Part shown: piece after piece, positions 41,785 through 48,738 of the stretch
Numbering within the stretch: the stretch's first letter is position 1
How the letters are laid out: every line of letters starts with the position of its first letter
From: Phycisphaerae bacterium
Lineage (GTDB): Bacteria > Planctomycetota > Phycisphaerae > Sedimentisphaerales > Anaerohalosphaeraceae
DNA length: 57,882 nt
Assembly: GCA_012729675.1 (NCBI GenBank)
Contig: JAAYCR010000023.1
Coordinates: forward strand, 1 to 57,882
Reading direction: 5' to 3'
Notes under the pieces: model-generated
Told to the model about the DNA's origin: nothing
Seen by the model: the letters and a program-made list of their open reading frames with translations, nothing else
Databases searched by the model: none
Program-made: the position numbers and the translations under genes

Positions 41785-42855
41785 ATGGCTAAGTCCCCGC
41801 CAAAAAATAGCGTGTTGCGCAAACAGCCCGTGATGCGCAAGGTAATGCTGGCGCTGGTGCCGTGCGCGGCGGGCAGCGTGTATTATTTCGGCTGGCGGTC
41901 GCTGGCGATGATTGTATTTTGCTGCGCGTGGGGGTTTTTGCTGGAGTGGCTGTTCTGCCGCAAGCGGAACGAACCGGTCAGCGAGGCGGTGTTTATAACG
42001 GCGGTGCTCTTTGCGCTGATTATGCCGCCCGGTGTCGGCTGGCATGTGCTGGCGGTGGGGATGGGCTTTGCGATCATCTTTTCCAAAGAAGTCTTCGGCG
42101 GCTTTGGCCGTAATATCTTCAATCCGGCTTTGGCGGGGCGGTGTTTTGTGTATATCTGCTTTCCGGTGGCGCTGACGGGCGTGTGGCATCCGGCGGCGAC
42201 GGAACCCTGGGGGGCGCTGGATCGCTGGACGACCGCGGTGCGGGACGACGGTACGGCCGCCGTCACCAGCGCGACGCCGATGGCCCACCTTAAATCCGGA
42301 CATTTGGTGCGAACCTGGGCCCCGGACGCCGCTGAGACGATTCCCTTTGAAGTAGGCGATCAGGACCAAGTGGAGATTCACAACAGTGCTCTGATCAAGG
42401 CGCAATTGTTCGGGCGGATGAGCGGGTCAATGGGCGTCACCAGCGCACTGCTGATATTAATCGGCGGGGTGTATTTATTCTGGACCAAGACGGCCAGCCG
42501 GACGACGATTCTGTCGGTGATTATCACGTATGCCGTTCTCAACCAACTTTTGTTCTGGCTGGGCGTGCGACCCGTACCGGGCGCATGGCCGGCGGTCTTC
42601 GGCGGCGGCTTTCTGCTCGGAGCGTTCTTTATGGCGACCGACCCGGTCAGTTCACCAAAAACCGAGCCGGGACGCATCTTTTTCGGCATCATCATCGGCA
42701 CGGCCACGCTGGTCATTCGCAATTTTTCCATTTTCAACGGCGGGTTGATGTTCAGCATCCTCTTAGGCAATATGTTCGCGCCAATCATCGACTACGGTGT
42801 CAAGGCCTGGCAGGATCGTAAAAAGAACACGGGTGTTGCAGCGGAGGCGGGGTGA
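41785..42855 (+). CDS. nqrB: Na+-translocating NADH:quinone reductase subunit B (NqrB/RnfD family)
   Basis: Membrane subunit with covalently bound FMN and a role in Na+ transfer and quinone reduction. 356 residues, about ten hydrophobic segments. Markers: EAVFITAVLFALIMPP, VFGGFGRNIFNPALAGR, the TSATP flavinylation motif near residue 169, ATDPVSSPKT. The length is nearer RnfD (about 330-360) than classical NqrB (about 400-420), mainly because the N-terminal extension is short. Identity as NQR rests on the following D, E and F subunits. AGAGG precedes the ATG. No nqrA precedes it. Confidence 0.88.
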   Translation: MAKSPPKNSVLRKQPVMRKVMLALVPCAAGSVYYFGWRSLAMIVFCCAWGFLLEWLFCRKRNEPVSEAVFITAVLFALIMPPGVGWHVLAVGMGFAIIFSKEVFGGFGRNIFNPALAGRCFVYICFPVALTGVWHPAATEPWGALDRWTTAVRDDGTAAVTSATPMAHLKSGHLVRTWAPDAAETIPFEVGDQDQVEIHNSALIKAQLFGRMSGSMGVTSALLILIGGVYLFWTKTASRTTILSVIITYAVLNQLLFWLGVRPVPGAWPAVFGGGFLLGAFFMATDPVSSPKTEPGRIFFGIIIGTATLVIRNFSIFNGGLMFSILLGNMFAPIIDYGVKAWQDRKKNTGVAAEAG

Positions 42856-43472
42856 TGAAGGACAAGCCTTGGTTTGCCGTTGCATATATGTTTGTCATCA
42901 CCGTCTTTTTCAGTACGGTGCTGATCGGGTTTGCGCGGCTGACGCAAGACCGCGTCATTGCCAACGAACAGGTGATGTTCGAGCGGGCGGTGCTGGAATC
43001 ATTTCCGGAGATCGACGTGCCGCCGACGCCGCAGGTGAACCAGCGATTCAGTGAGCTTTTTAAGAAGTCCGACGATGCGGCCGGGGCGTTTGTCTATCTG
43101 AAGGACGGGCAAATCGCCGGCTATGCCGTGCCGCTGGAGGGCAAGGGGTTTTGGGCGCCGATTCGGGGGGTTGTGGGCGTATCCAAAGACCTGACGACGA
43201 TTCTCGGCATTTCCTTTTATGACCAGAACGAAACGCCGGGGCTGGGGGCGCGGATCACCGAGGCCGACTTTCGGGAACAGTTTGAAGGGCTGACGGTGGG
43301 GAAAATCGAAAGGCCCATCGGCATACGCCCGCCTTCCGTGTCGCCGGCGGATAATGAAGTGCATGCCATCAGCGGCGCAACACAAACGTGTGTGCGGTTG
43401 GAGGTGCTGATTAACGAAGCCCTTTCGGCGTGGCTGGAGGCAATGAACGGCAGGGAGGTGGACGATGAGTAA
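42855..43472 (+). CDS. nqrC: NQR subunit C (NqrC/RnfG family)
   Basis: 205 residues: one N-terminal membrane helix (about 7-27) and a periplasmic FMN-binding domain ending with ISGATQTC, the S-G-A-T-x-T motif where FMN is linked through a phosphoester to Thr. GFWAPIRGVVGV and ETPGLGARI are family signatures. Shorter than typical NqrC (about 250), closer to RnfG. The ATG at 42855 overlaps the nqrB stop (TGATG) and has GGAGG-type sequence before it, so coupling is expected. Confidence 0.88.
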   Translation: MKDKPWFAVAYMFVITVFFSTVLIGFARLTQDRVIANEQVMFERAVLESFPEIDVPPTPQVNQRFSELFKKSDDAAGAFVYLKDGQIAGYAVPLEGKGFWAPIRGVVGVSKDLTTILGISFYDQNETPGLGARITEADFREQFEGLTVGKIERPIGIRPPSVSPADNEVHAISGATQTCVRLEVLINEALSAWLEAMNGREVDDE

Positions 43473-44079
43473 GGCTCCGCGCGATATAATGTTGGATGGC
43501 CTGTGGCGGGATAACCCGATTTTTCGGCAGATATTGGGGATTTGCAGCACGCTGGCGGTGACGAATGTGGTGCTGAATACGGCGGTGATGTGCGTGTCGC
43601 TGACGGTCGTCACGATGATGAGCTGTCTGACGGTGTCACTCTTGCGAGATTGGACGCCGCGGAACATCCGAATGATGGTGCAGACGCTGATCATCGCATT
43701 TTATGTTATTATTGTTGATTTAATCCTGAAGGCCTACTGGCCGGAGATGAGCCGCAACCTCGGCCCGTTTGTCGGTTTGATTATCACCAATTGTATTGTC
43801 ATGGGCCGCTGCGAGGCGTTTGCCGGGTCGAATCCTCCGGGGCCGGCGGTATTGGACGGAATGTTCAATGGGTTGGGATATTCGTTTATCCTGCTGGCCA
43901 TTGCCGTGCTGCGGGAACTGTTGGGGATGGGGACGATTTTGGGTTTTGAGATACCGTATTTTGCCACGCCGTATTGGGATAAGTGGATTATTATGGTGAT
44001 GCCGCCGGGGGGGTTCTTTGTGCTGGCATCGATCTTGTGGGTCTGCCGCTCTATTGGCGCAAAAGAGGTGAAAAAATGA
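43465..44079 (+). CDS. nqrD: NQR subunit D
   Basis: 204 residues, six predicted membrane helices. NPIFRQILGICSTLAVT near the start and FVGLIITNCIVMGRCEAFA are much closer to NqrD than to RnfE, where the second block usually reads FLPLIVTNCIILGRAEAF. GLGYSFILLAIAVLRELLG is also NqrD-like. Together with NqrE it holds the intramembrane [2Fe-2S] centre and forms the antiparallel D/E pair. The start overlaps the end of nqrC by eight bases, with GGGAGG upstream. Confidence 0.92.
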   Translation: MSKAPRDIMLDGLWRDNPIFRQILGICSTLAVTNVVLNTAVMCVSLTVVTMMSCLTVSLLRDWTPRNIRMMVQTLIIAFYVIIVDLILKAYWPEMSRNLGPFVGLIITNCIVMGRCEAFAGSNPPGPAVLDGMFNGLGYSFILLAIAVLRELLGMGTILGFEIPYFATPYWDKWIIMVMPPGGFFVLASILWVCRSIGAKEVKK

Positions 44080-44675
44080 ACGGGATCGGGCAAGACGTCT
44101 GGATGGCGGTCGTAACCTGCTTTGCGGCGATCTTTACGCAGAACATCCTGTTGACGACGTTTCTGGGGATGTGTCCGTTTACGAGCGTGTCGCGCGAGGT
44201 CAAGGCGGCCATCGGGTTGGGGGTTGCGGTGGTGTTTGTGATGACGTTCACGACGGTGCTCAACTGGCTGGCGTATTATTGGGTTCTGGTGCCGCTGAAA
44301 CTGGAGTTTTTCCGGTTTATTCTGTTTATCATTATCATTGCGGCGTTTGTACAGTTTGTGGAGATGGTGGTTGATCGCTATTCGCCGAAGTTGTACCAGA
44401 CGCTGGGGATTTTTCTGCCATTGATTACGGTCAACTGCGCGATTCTCGGCACATCGCTGTTTATGGTGATTCGGGAGCATTCGTTTATCGTTACCATCGG
44501 CTACGGCTTCGGCAGCGGGGTCGGGTGGCTGTTGGCGATTCTGGCGATGGCGGGCATTCGGCAGCGGCTCAACGAGTCGCGTGTGCCGGAGGGCTTGCGC
44601 GGGCCGGGGATTACGCTGATTATCGCCGGGCTGATGGCGTTGGCATTTGTGGGGTTCACGGGCGTATTGAGCTAA
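44076..44675 (+). CDS. nqrE: NQR subunit E
   Basis: 199 residues, six membrane helices. FLGMCPFTSVSREVKAAIGLG, TLGIFLPLITVNCAILG, YGFGSGVGWLLAILAMAGIR and VPEGLRGPGITLIIAGLMALAF are NqrE hallmarks with high similarity to the family. Cys in LGMC and VNCAI are positions that ligate the centre shared with NqrD. The ATG at 44076 overlaps the nqrD stop codon by four bases (ATGA), with AGAGGTG as ribosome site; translational coupling. Confidence 0.93.
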   Translation: MNGIGQDVWMAVVTCFAAIFTQNILLTTFLGMCPFTSVSREVKAAIGLGVAVVFVMTFTTVLNWLAYYWVLVPLKLEFFRFILFIIIIAAFVQFVEMVVDRYSPKLYQTLGIFLPLITVNCAILGTSLFMVIREHSFIVTIGYGFGSGVGWLLAILAMAGIRQRLNESRVPEGLRGPGITLIIAGLMALAFVGFTGVLS

Positions 44676-44686
44676 AGGGAAACGCA

Positions 44687-45787
44687 TTGACGGACATCTT
44701 GATTACAGTTTTGATTGTCAGTTCGATTGCGGCGGGACTGGCGCTGCTGCTGGTGATTGCCGAACGGTTTATCGCCAACTACGGCCAGTGCAAAATAACG
44801 ATCAACCAAGAGCGGGATATCACCGTGCAGGGCGGCAAGCCGCTGCTGTCAGCGCTGACGGAGCAGAAGATTTTCATTCCCAGCGCCTGCGGTGGACGCG
44901 GTACCTGCGGCGTGTGCAAGGTGACGGTGCGCGAGGGCGGTGGATTGCTGCTGCCGACGGAGACGCCGTTTCTGACCAAAGAAGAGATCGACGGCAATGT
45001 GCGCCTGTCGTGTCAGGTCAAGGTGCGAAACGATCTGGCCATTGAGATACCCGAAGAGCTGTTCAATGTGCGGGAGTACACGGCTCGGTGCGCTGACATT
45101 GAAGATTTGACGTATGATATGAAGCGGTTTCGGTTTGAGTTGACCGAGCCGAAGGCGATGGACTATATCCCCGGCCAGTATGTGCAGTTGCTGTGTCCCA
45201 AGTACAAGGGCAACAGCGAAGAGGTGTATCGGGCGTACTCGATTTCGTCGGATCCGGAAGACAAGGGCGTCATCGACCTGATCATCCGGCGCGTGCCGAA
45301 CGGGATTTGCACGACGTGGTGTTTTGAGCACCTGAAGAAAGGCGATGCGGTCAGGCTGAACGGACCGTATGGGGAGTTTCGGCTCAGTAAGACCGAGGCG
45401 CCGATGGTGTTTGTGGCCGGGGGCAGCGGGATGGCGCCGTTTGTGTCCATTTTGCATTTTATGCAGAAGACGAACAACTTGCGCGAGGCGGTGTATTTCT
45501 TCGGCGGCAATACCATACGCGATCTGTGTTTGGCTGAACAGATGAAAGGTTTTGAAAAGGCCCTGCCGAATTTTACGTTTGTGCCGGTGGTCTCGCGGCC
45601 CGAAGAAGGCGACGGCTGGGAAGACGAAACCGGGCTGGTGACCGAGGCCGTGAAGCGACGGTTCAAAGTCTTGAGCGGGTATGAAGGCTATTTGTGCGGC
45701 AGTCCGGGGATGATAGACGCGGCGGCCAAGGTCTTTACCTCGCTCGGTATGCCGGAAGACAAGATTTATTACGACAAATTTGCATAA
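44687..45787 (+). CDS. nqrF: NQR subunit F (NADH dehydrogenase, FAD/[2Fe-2S])
   Basis: The NADH-oxidising subunit and the feature that makes this NQR and not Rnf. 366 residues: N-terminal membrane helix (about 4-24), plant-type ferredoxin domain with CGGRGTCGVCKV and SCQVKV (four Cys), FAD-binding domain with RAYSISS, and NADH-binding domain with GGSGMAPFVS and CGSPGMIDAA. It starts with TTG at 44687, with AAAGGG seven bases upstream, 12 bases after nqrE; longer in-frame readings only overlap nqrE. Slightly shorter than the usual ~405 residues. Confidence 0.93.
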   Translation: MTDILITVLIVSSIAAGLALLLVIAERFIANYGQCKITINQERDITVQGGKPLLSALTEQKIFIPSACGGRGTCGVCKVTVREGGGLLLPTETPFLTKEEIDGNVRLSCQVKVRNDLAIEIPEELFNVREYTARCADIEDLTYDMKRFRFELTEPKAMDYIPGQYVQLLCPKYKGNSEEVYRAYSISSDPEDKGVIDLIIRRVPNGICTTWCFEHLKKGDAVRLNGPYGEFRLSKTEAPMVFVAGGSGMAPFVSILHFMQKTNNLREAVYFFGGNTIRDLCLAEQMKGFEKALPNFTFVPVVSRPEEGDGWEDETGLVTEAVKRRFKVLSGYEGYLCGSPGMIDAAAKVFTSLGMPEDKIYYDKFA

Positions 45788-45802
45788 TGTATAATGCTGT
45801 TT

Positions 45803-45823
45803 GACATTTAACACTTAACATTG
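45803..45823. repeat. Short heptamer tandem repeat
   Basis: Three units (GACATTT, AACACTT, AACATTG) immediately before the ribosome site of the next gene. Confidence 0.5.
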
Positions 45824-45831
45824 AGGCCACG

Positions 45832-46290
45832 ATGAAGATGTCGCCGCAAGATAAAAAGCTCGATGAAATGCTCCGGTCGTCGGCGCTGGTGGCGGGCGGA
45901 TTTATGGGGGACGACCAGCGGAGCGTTTTTGAGGTCATTGAGGCCGACGCTGCGACGCTGCGCGAGCGCGGAGTCAATGCCGCCATGCTGGCGCAGCGGA
46001 TGCGTGAGCTGACCGAGACGGCCAAACAGGGGCTTGGGACGTGGGTGGACGCCGACGGCGGGGCGATGCGGGTGATGAGCGAAGAATACAAGGGGATACT
46101 GGTGTGCCCGTGGGGGCATACGGGGCATTTTGATAAGCGCATCATCATTGCCGAGCGGCCCGCGACAGGCCAGACGCTGTCCTGGACAGATTTGAACGTG
46201 CATTTGATCGAGGCGCACGGTTTTTTTGAGGGCAAAGGCTCGGCGTTCCGAGTTGAACCGGAACAGGCCGTGCGGATTCTTATTGAATAA
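45832..46290 (+). CDS. Unknown protein between nqrF and rubredoxin
   Basis: 152 residues, not recognised. No signal peptide or membrane segment. The first half is acidic-helical (DDQRSVFEVIEADAATLRER, LAQRMRELTETAKQGLG); the second half is different: GILVCPWGHTGHFDKRIII holds a Cys-Pro-Trp and two His in a CPWxHxxHxxK arrangement, then LNVHLIEAHGFFEGKG with more His. This could bind a metal or be a catalytic site, but no family comes to mind. GAGG five bases before the ATG. Flanked by nqrF (44 bases) and rubredoxin (86 bases) on the same strand, so a redox-linked role is plausible from context only. Confidence 0.7.
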   Translation: MKMSPQDKKLDEMLRSSALVAGGFMGDDQRSVFEVIEADAATLRERGVNAAMLAQRMRELTETAKQGLGTWVDADGGAMRVMSEEYKGILVCPWGHTGHFDKRIIIAERPATGQTLSWTDLNVHLIEAHGFFEGKGSAFRVEPEQAVRILIE

Positions 46291-46376
46291 TGACGGCAAG
46301 GGGTTGACCTTCGCGGCCGGACGGCGATAATAGGCAAAAGCGTAATGAACCGATTATATTTTTTTGGGAGACACAA

Positions 46377-46541
46377 ATGAAGAAGTATCGTTGTGTATTG
46401 TGCGGTTATATTTATGACCCCGCGCAGGGGGATCCGGATAACGGAGTCGAGCCGGGAACAGCGTTTGAAGACGTGCCGGACAGTTGGTGCTGTCCGGATT
46501 GCGGAGCCGGCAAGGACGATTTTGAACCGGTAGAAGACTAA
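46377..46541 (+). CDS. rd: Rubredoxin
   Basis: Small electron carrier of 54 residues with an Fe(SCys)4 centre: [10 protein letters not shown] and [15 protein letters not shown], with the usual W and D/P spacing ([16 protein letters not shown]). GGGAG seven bases before the ATG. It is the likely electron donor to the flavodiiron protein, rubrerythrin and desulfoferrodoxin encoded upstream. The dipeptide CCPDC carries one more Cys than the common WxCPxC. A terminator follows. It is shorter than the usual cut-off for gene calls and easily missed. Confidence 0.96.
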   Translation: MKKYRCVLCGYIYDPAQGDPDNGVEPGTAFEDVPDSWCCPDCGAGKDDFEPVED

Positions 46542-46553
46542 TGGAGTAGGATT

Positions 46554-46590
46554 GGCCCTGGGGTTCGTCGAGAATCTCAGGGCTTTTTTT
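46554..46590 (+). terminator. Intrinsic terminator after rubredoxin
   Basis: Stem GGCCCTG...CAGGGC (46554-46560 with 46578-46583) and a run of seven T (46584-46590). It ends the antioxidant/NQR message, so zwf 24 bases on probably needs read-through or its own promoter. Confidence 0.85.
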
Positions 46591-46613
46591 GTGTCCCTAT
46601 CCGAGCGGATATT

Positions 46614-48155
46614 ATGAAGCGGATTGAAGCGATTTTGGAACATCAGGAAATGCTGTGCGTGGAGGCGGCAGCCGGGCCGTGCGCGTTTGTGGTGTTCGGC
46701 GCGTCGGGCGACTTGGCGCATCGCAAGCTGTATGCCGGCTTATACGAGTTGTTTCGTCGCGATTTGATGAGCCGGCGGTTCTATAGTCTCGGCTGTGGGC
46801 GGACGGAGTTTTCCGATGAGGCGTTTCGCGACAAAGTTCGCCAGTCACTCAATGAGACACTGGACAATCCCGACGGCGAGATGCTGGAGACGTTTTTAAA
46901 GCATCTTTATTATACAGCCGGGGATTACAGTGACAAAGGGTTGTATGAGCGGTTGTGTGCCAAGATGAAGGAATTGGATGCGGCCTATGATGTTGAAGGG
47001 GCGAGAATCTTCTATTTGTCGGTGCCGCCGGTATTGTATGGGGAGATTGCCGACAAGCTGGGCGCGTTAAAGCTGAATTGCCCGGCAGCCACAGGGCGGT
47101 TTGAGCAGGTGCGGCTGGTGGTTGAAAAGCCCTTTGGACGCGATCTTGACAGTGCAAAAGAGCTGGATCGTCTGTTGGGGCGCCATTTTCAGGAGTCGCA
47201 GATCTATCGGATCGATCATTATCTGGGCAAAGAGACCGTGCAGAACCTGCTGATTTTTCGGTTTGCCAACAGTTTGTTTGAGCCGGTCTGGAATCGCAAT
47301 TATATCGACCATATTCAGATTACCATCGCCGAGACGCTTGGCGTGGAGCATCGCGCCAATTATTACGATAAGAGCGGCGCGTTGCGAGATATGTTCCAGA
47401 ACCATATTTTGCAGATGCTGGCGCTGGTGGCGATGGAGCCGCCGGTGTCGTTTGAGGCCGACCGTGTGCGTGACGAGAAGGTCAAACTCCTGAGGGGATT
47501 GCGTCCGCTTACGCCGGAAGATGCGGAAAGCTCATTTATCCGGGGTCAGTATGGACCGGGACAGGTGGACGGCAAGGCCGTGCGGGGCTACCTGGAAGAA
47601 GAGGGTGTGGCGGCCGATTCTGCGACCGAGACGTATGTGGCGGCCAAGCTGTATGTCGATAATTGGCGATGGAAGGGGGTTCCGTTCTATTTGCGCACCG
47701 GCAAGCGGCTGGCTCGGCGACTGACCGAGATCGCCATTACCTTCAGGCATGTGCCGCATTCGATGTTTATGACGGCCGGGCTTGAGGATATGCCGCCCAA
47801 TGTGCTGCGTTTTCAGATCCAGCCGGAGGAGGGGATGTACTTGAGTTTGCAGGCCAAACGGCCCGGATCCAAGCTCTGTATGAGTACCCTTGAGATGACC
47901 GTGGATTATCAGCAGGTCTTCGGCGTCAAGATGCCGGAGGCCTATCAGCGGCTGTTGTTGGATGCGATGCTGGGCGACCAGACCTTGTTTGATCGCCATG
48001 ACAGCATCCTGACCTCATGGGAGTATTTGATGCCGGTGCTGGATTCCTGGCAATCGGAGGGCGGACGTCCCATTGTATATCCTGCCGGAAGCAGCGGCCC
48101 CAGCCAATCTGAAACATTGCTTCACTCCGATGGCCGCTTATGGGACAAGCTGTAA
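46614..48155 (+). CDS. zwf: Glucose-6-phosphate 1-dehydrogenase
   Basis: First step of the oxidative pentose phosphate pathway, making NADPH. 513 residues, within the family range. VFGASGDLAHRKL (about residue 24) is the dinucleotide-binding GASGDLA motif; VEKPFGRDL and RIDHYLGKE carry the substrate site and catalytic His; FYLRTGKRL, and the C-terminal PEAYQRLLLDAMLGDQTLF follow. The N-terminal ~18 residues before the motif are longer than usual. No 6-phosphogluconolactonase or Gnd gene is next to it. NADPH from this enzyme can feed peroxide defence, which suits its position behind the redox array. Confidence 0.95.
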   Translation: MKRIEAILEHQEMLCVEAAAGPCAFVVFGASGDLAHRKLYAGLYELFRRDLMSRRFYSLGCGRTEFSDEAFRDKVRQSLNETLDNPDGEMLETFLKHLYYTAGDYSDKGLYERLCAKMKELDAAYDVEGARIFYLSVPPVLYGEIADKLGALKLNCPAATGRFEQVRLVVEKPFGRDLDSAKELDRLLGRHFQESQIYRIDHYLGKETVQNLLIFRFANSLFEPVWNRNYIDHIQITIAETLGVEHRANYYDKSGALRDMFQNHILQMLALVAMEPPVSFEADRVRDEKVKLLRGLRPLTPEDAESSFIRGQYGPGQVDGKAVRGYLEEEGVAADSATETYVAAKLYVDNWRWKGVPFYLRTGKRLARRLTEIAITFRHVPHSMFMTAGLEDMPPNVLRFQIQPEEGMYLSLQAKRPGSKLCMSTLEMTVDYQQVFGVKMPEAYQRLLLDAMLGDQTLFDRHDSILTSWEYLMPVLDSWQSEGGRPIVYPAGSSGPSQSETLLHSDGRLWDKL

Positions 48156-48461
48156 ATCACTTTAATTAATATGTTTATGTTCTGTTTATTATTGCTTTTG
48201 AACGTGAAAGGGCCCTTGAGGTCACAGGTTGGAATCGTGTATTGGTAAGTTTTTGTCCTCTTTTACCCTTTATATGCCCTCGCGTGGCTATTTTTCCGGT
48301 ATTCTCTTTGTTGTTTATCTGGAAAGGCTTATGTCTTATCCGGCGGGTGTCGGTGCGGGGCAACTCGGCAAAAAGACGGGGATTCGAGAATGCCGTTAAC
48401 ATGGGGCTAACTGTCTGCCGATATGGTGGTTAAGGTCGATTTGACAAGAGGAAGTTGGCGA

Positions 48462-48490
48462 TTGTCCGCGTTCGGATAAGTTGTTATAAT
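48462..48490 (+). promoter_or_regulatory. Sigma-70 type promoter upstream of the exopolysaccharide locus
   Basis: TTGTCC (48462-48467), 17-base spacer, perfect TATAAT (48485-48490). About 250 bases before the start of the beta-propeller gene, leaving a long 5' leader containing the heptamer tracts. Confidence 0.6.
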
Positions 48491-48558
48491 AGAAGTTTTT
48501 GGGGGAACGATTGTGCCGTGGGCGCAACCGACAGGAACGGAGTGTGTTTATTATTTTC

Positions 48559-48659
48559 TATTTCAAATTTCCGATTTCCTGTTTCAGATTTCAGATATCT
48601 TGCCGCAGAGGGCACAGGTAGGATTAATTTCGAATTTTGAATTCTTGATTATGAATTGG
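48559..48659. repeat. Two heptamer tandem repeat tracts
   Basis: Tract 1 (48559-48600): six units of the TATTTCA/GATTTCC/GATTTCA type. Tract 2 (48625-48659): five units of the TAATTTC/GAATTTT/GAATTCT type. Both are in register with period 7 but degenerate, and lie in the probable 5' leader of the next gene. Confidence 0.7.
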
Positions 48660-48738
48660 TTTAAAACGAACGGGGTTCGATTTTATTCTGTATAATTTAG
48701 GTGTAACCGTGAATTCGGCGATTTATCGGGGGTTTATT

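Larger units (their letters stand above)
48156..48738. other. Long intergenic region before the exopolysaccharide locus
   Basis: 583 bases, no credible gene; short frames lack ribosome sites or similarity. It carries a good promoter at 48462-48490 and two heptamer repeat tracts (48559-48600, 48625-48659). Another TATAAT at 48691-48696 lacks a matching -35. The region marks the step from the GC-richer metabolic genes to the exopolysaccharide genes. Confidence 0.55.

Noticed and set aside
41785-44675. The membrane redox operon as Rnf
   Set aside because: D and E sequences are NQR-like and the last gene is a clear NqrF; rnfB and rnfC are absent. The short B and C lengths are recorded as a finding instead.
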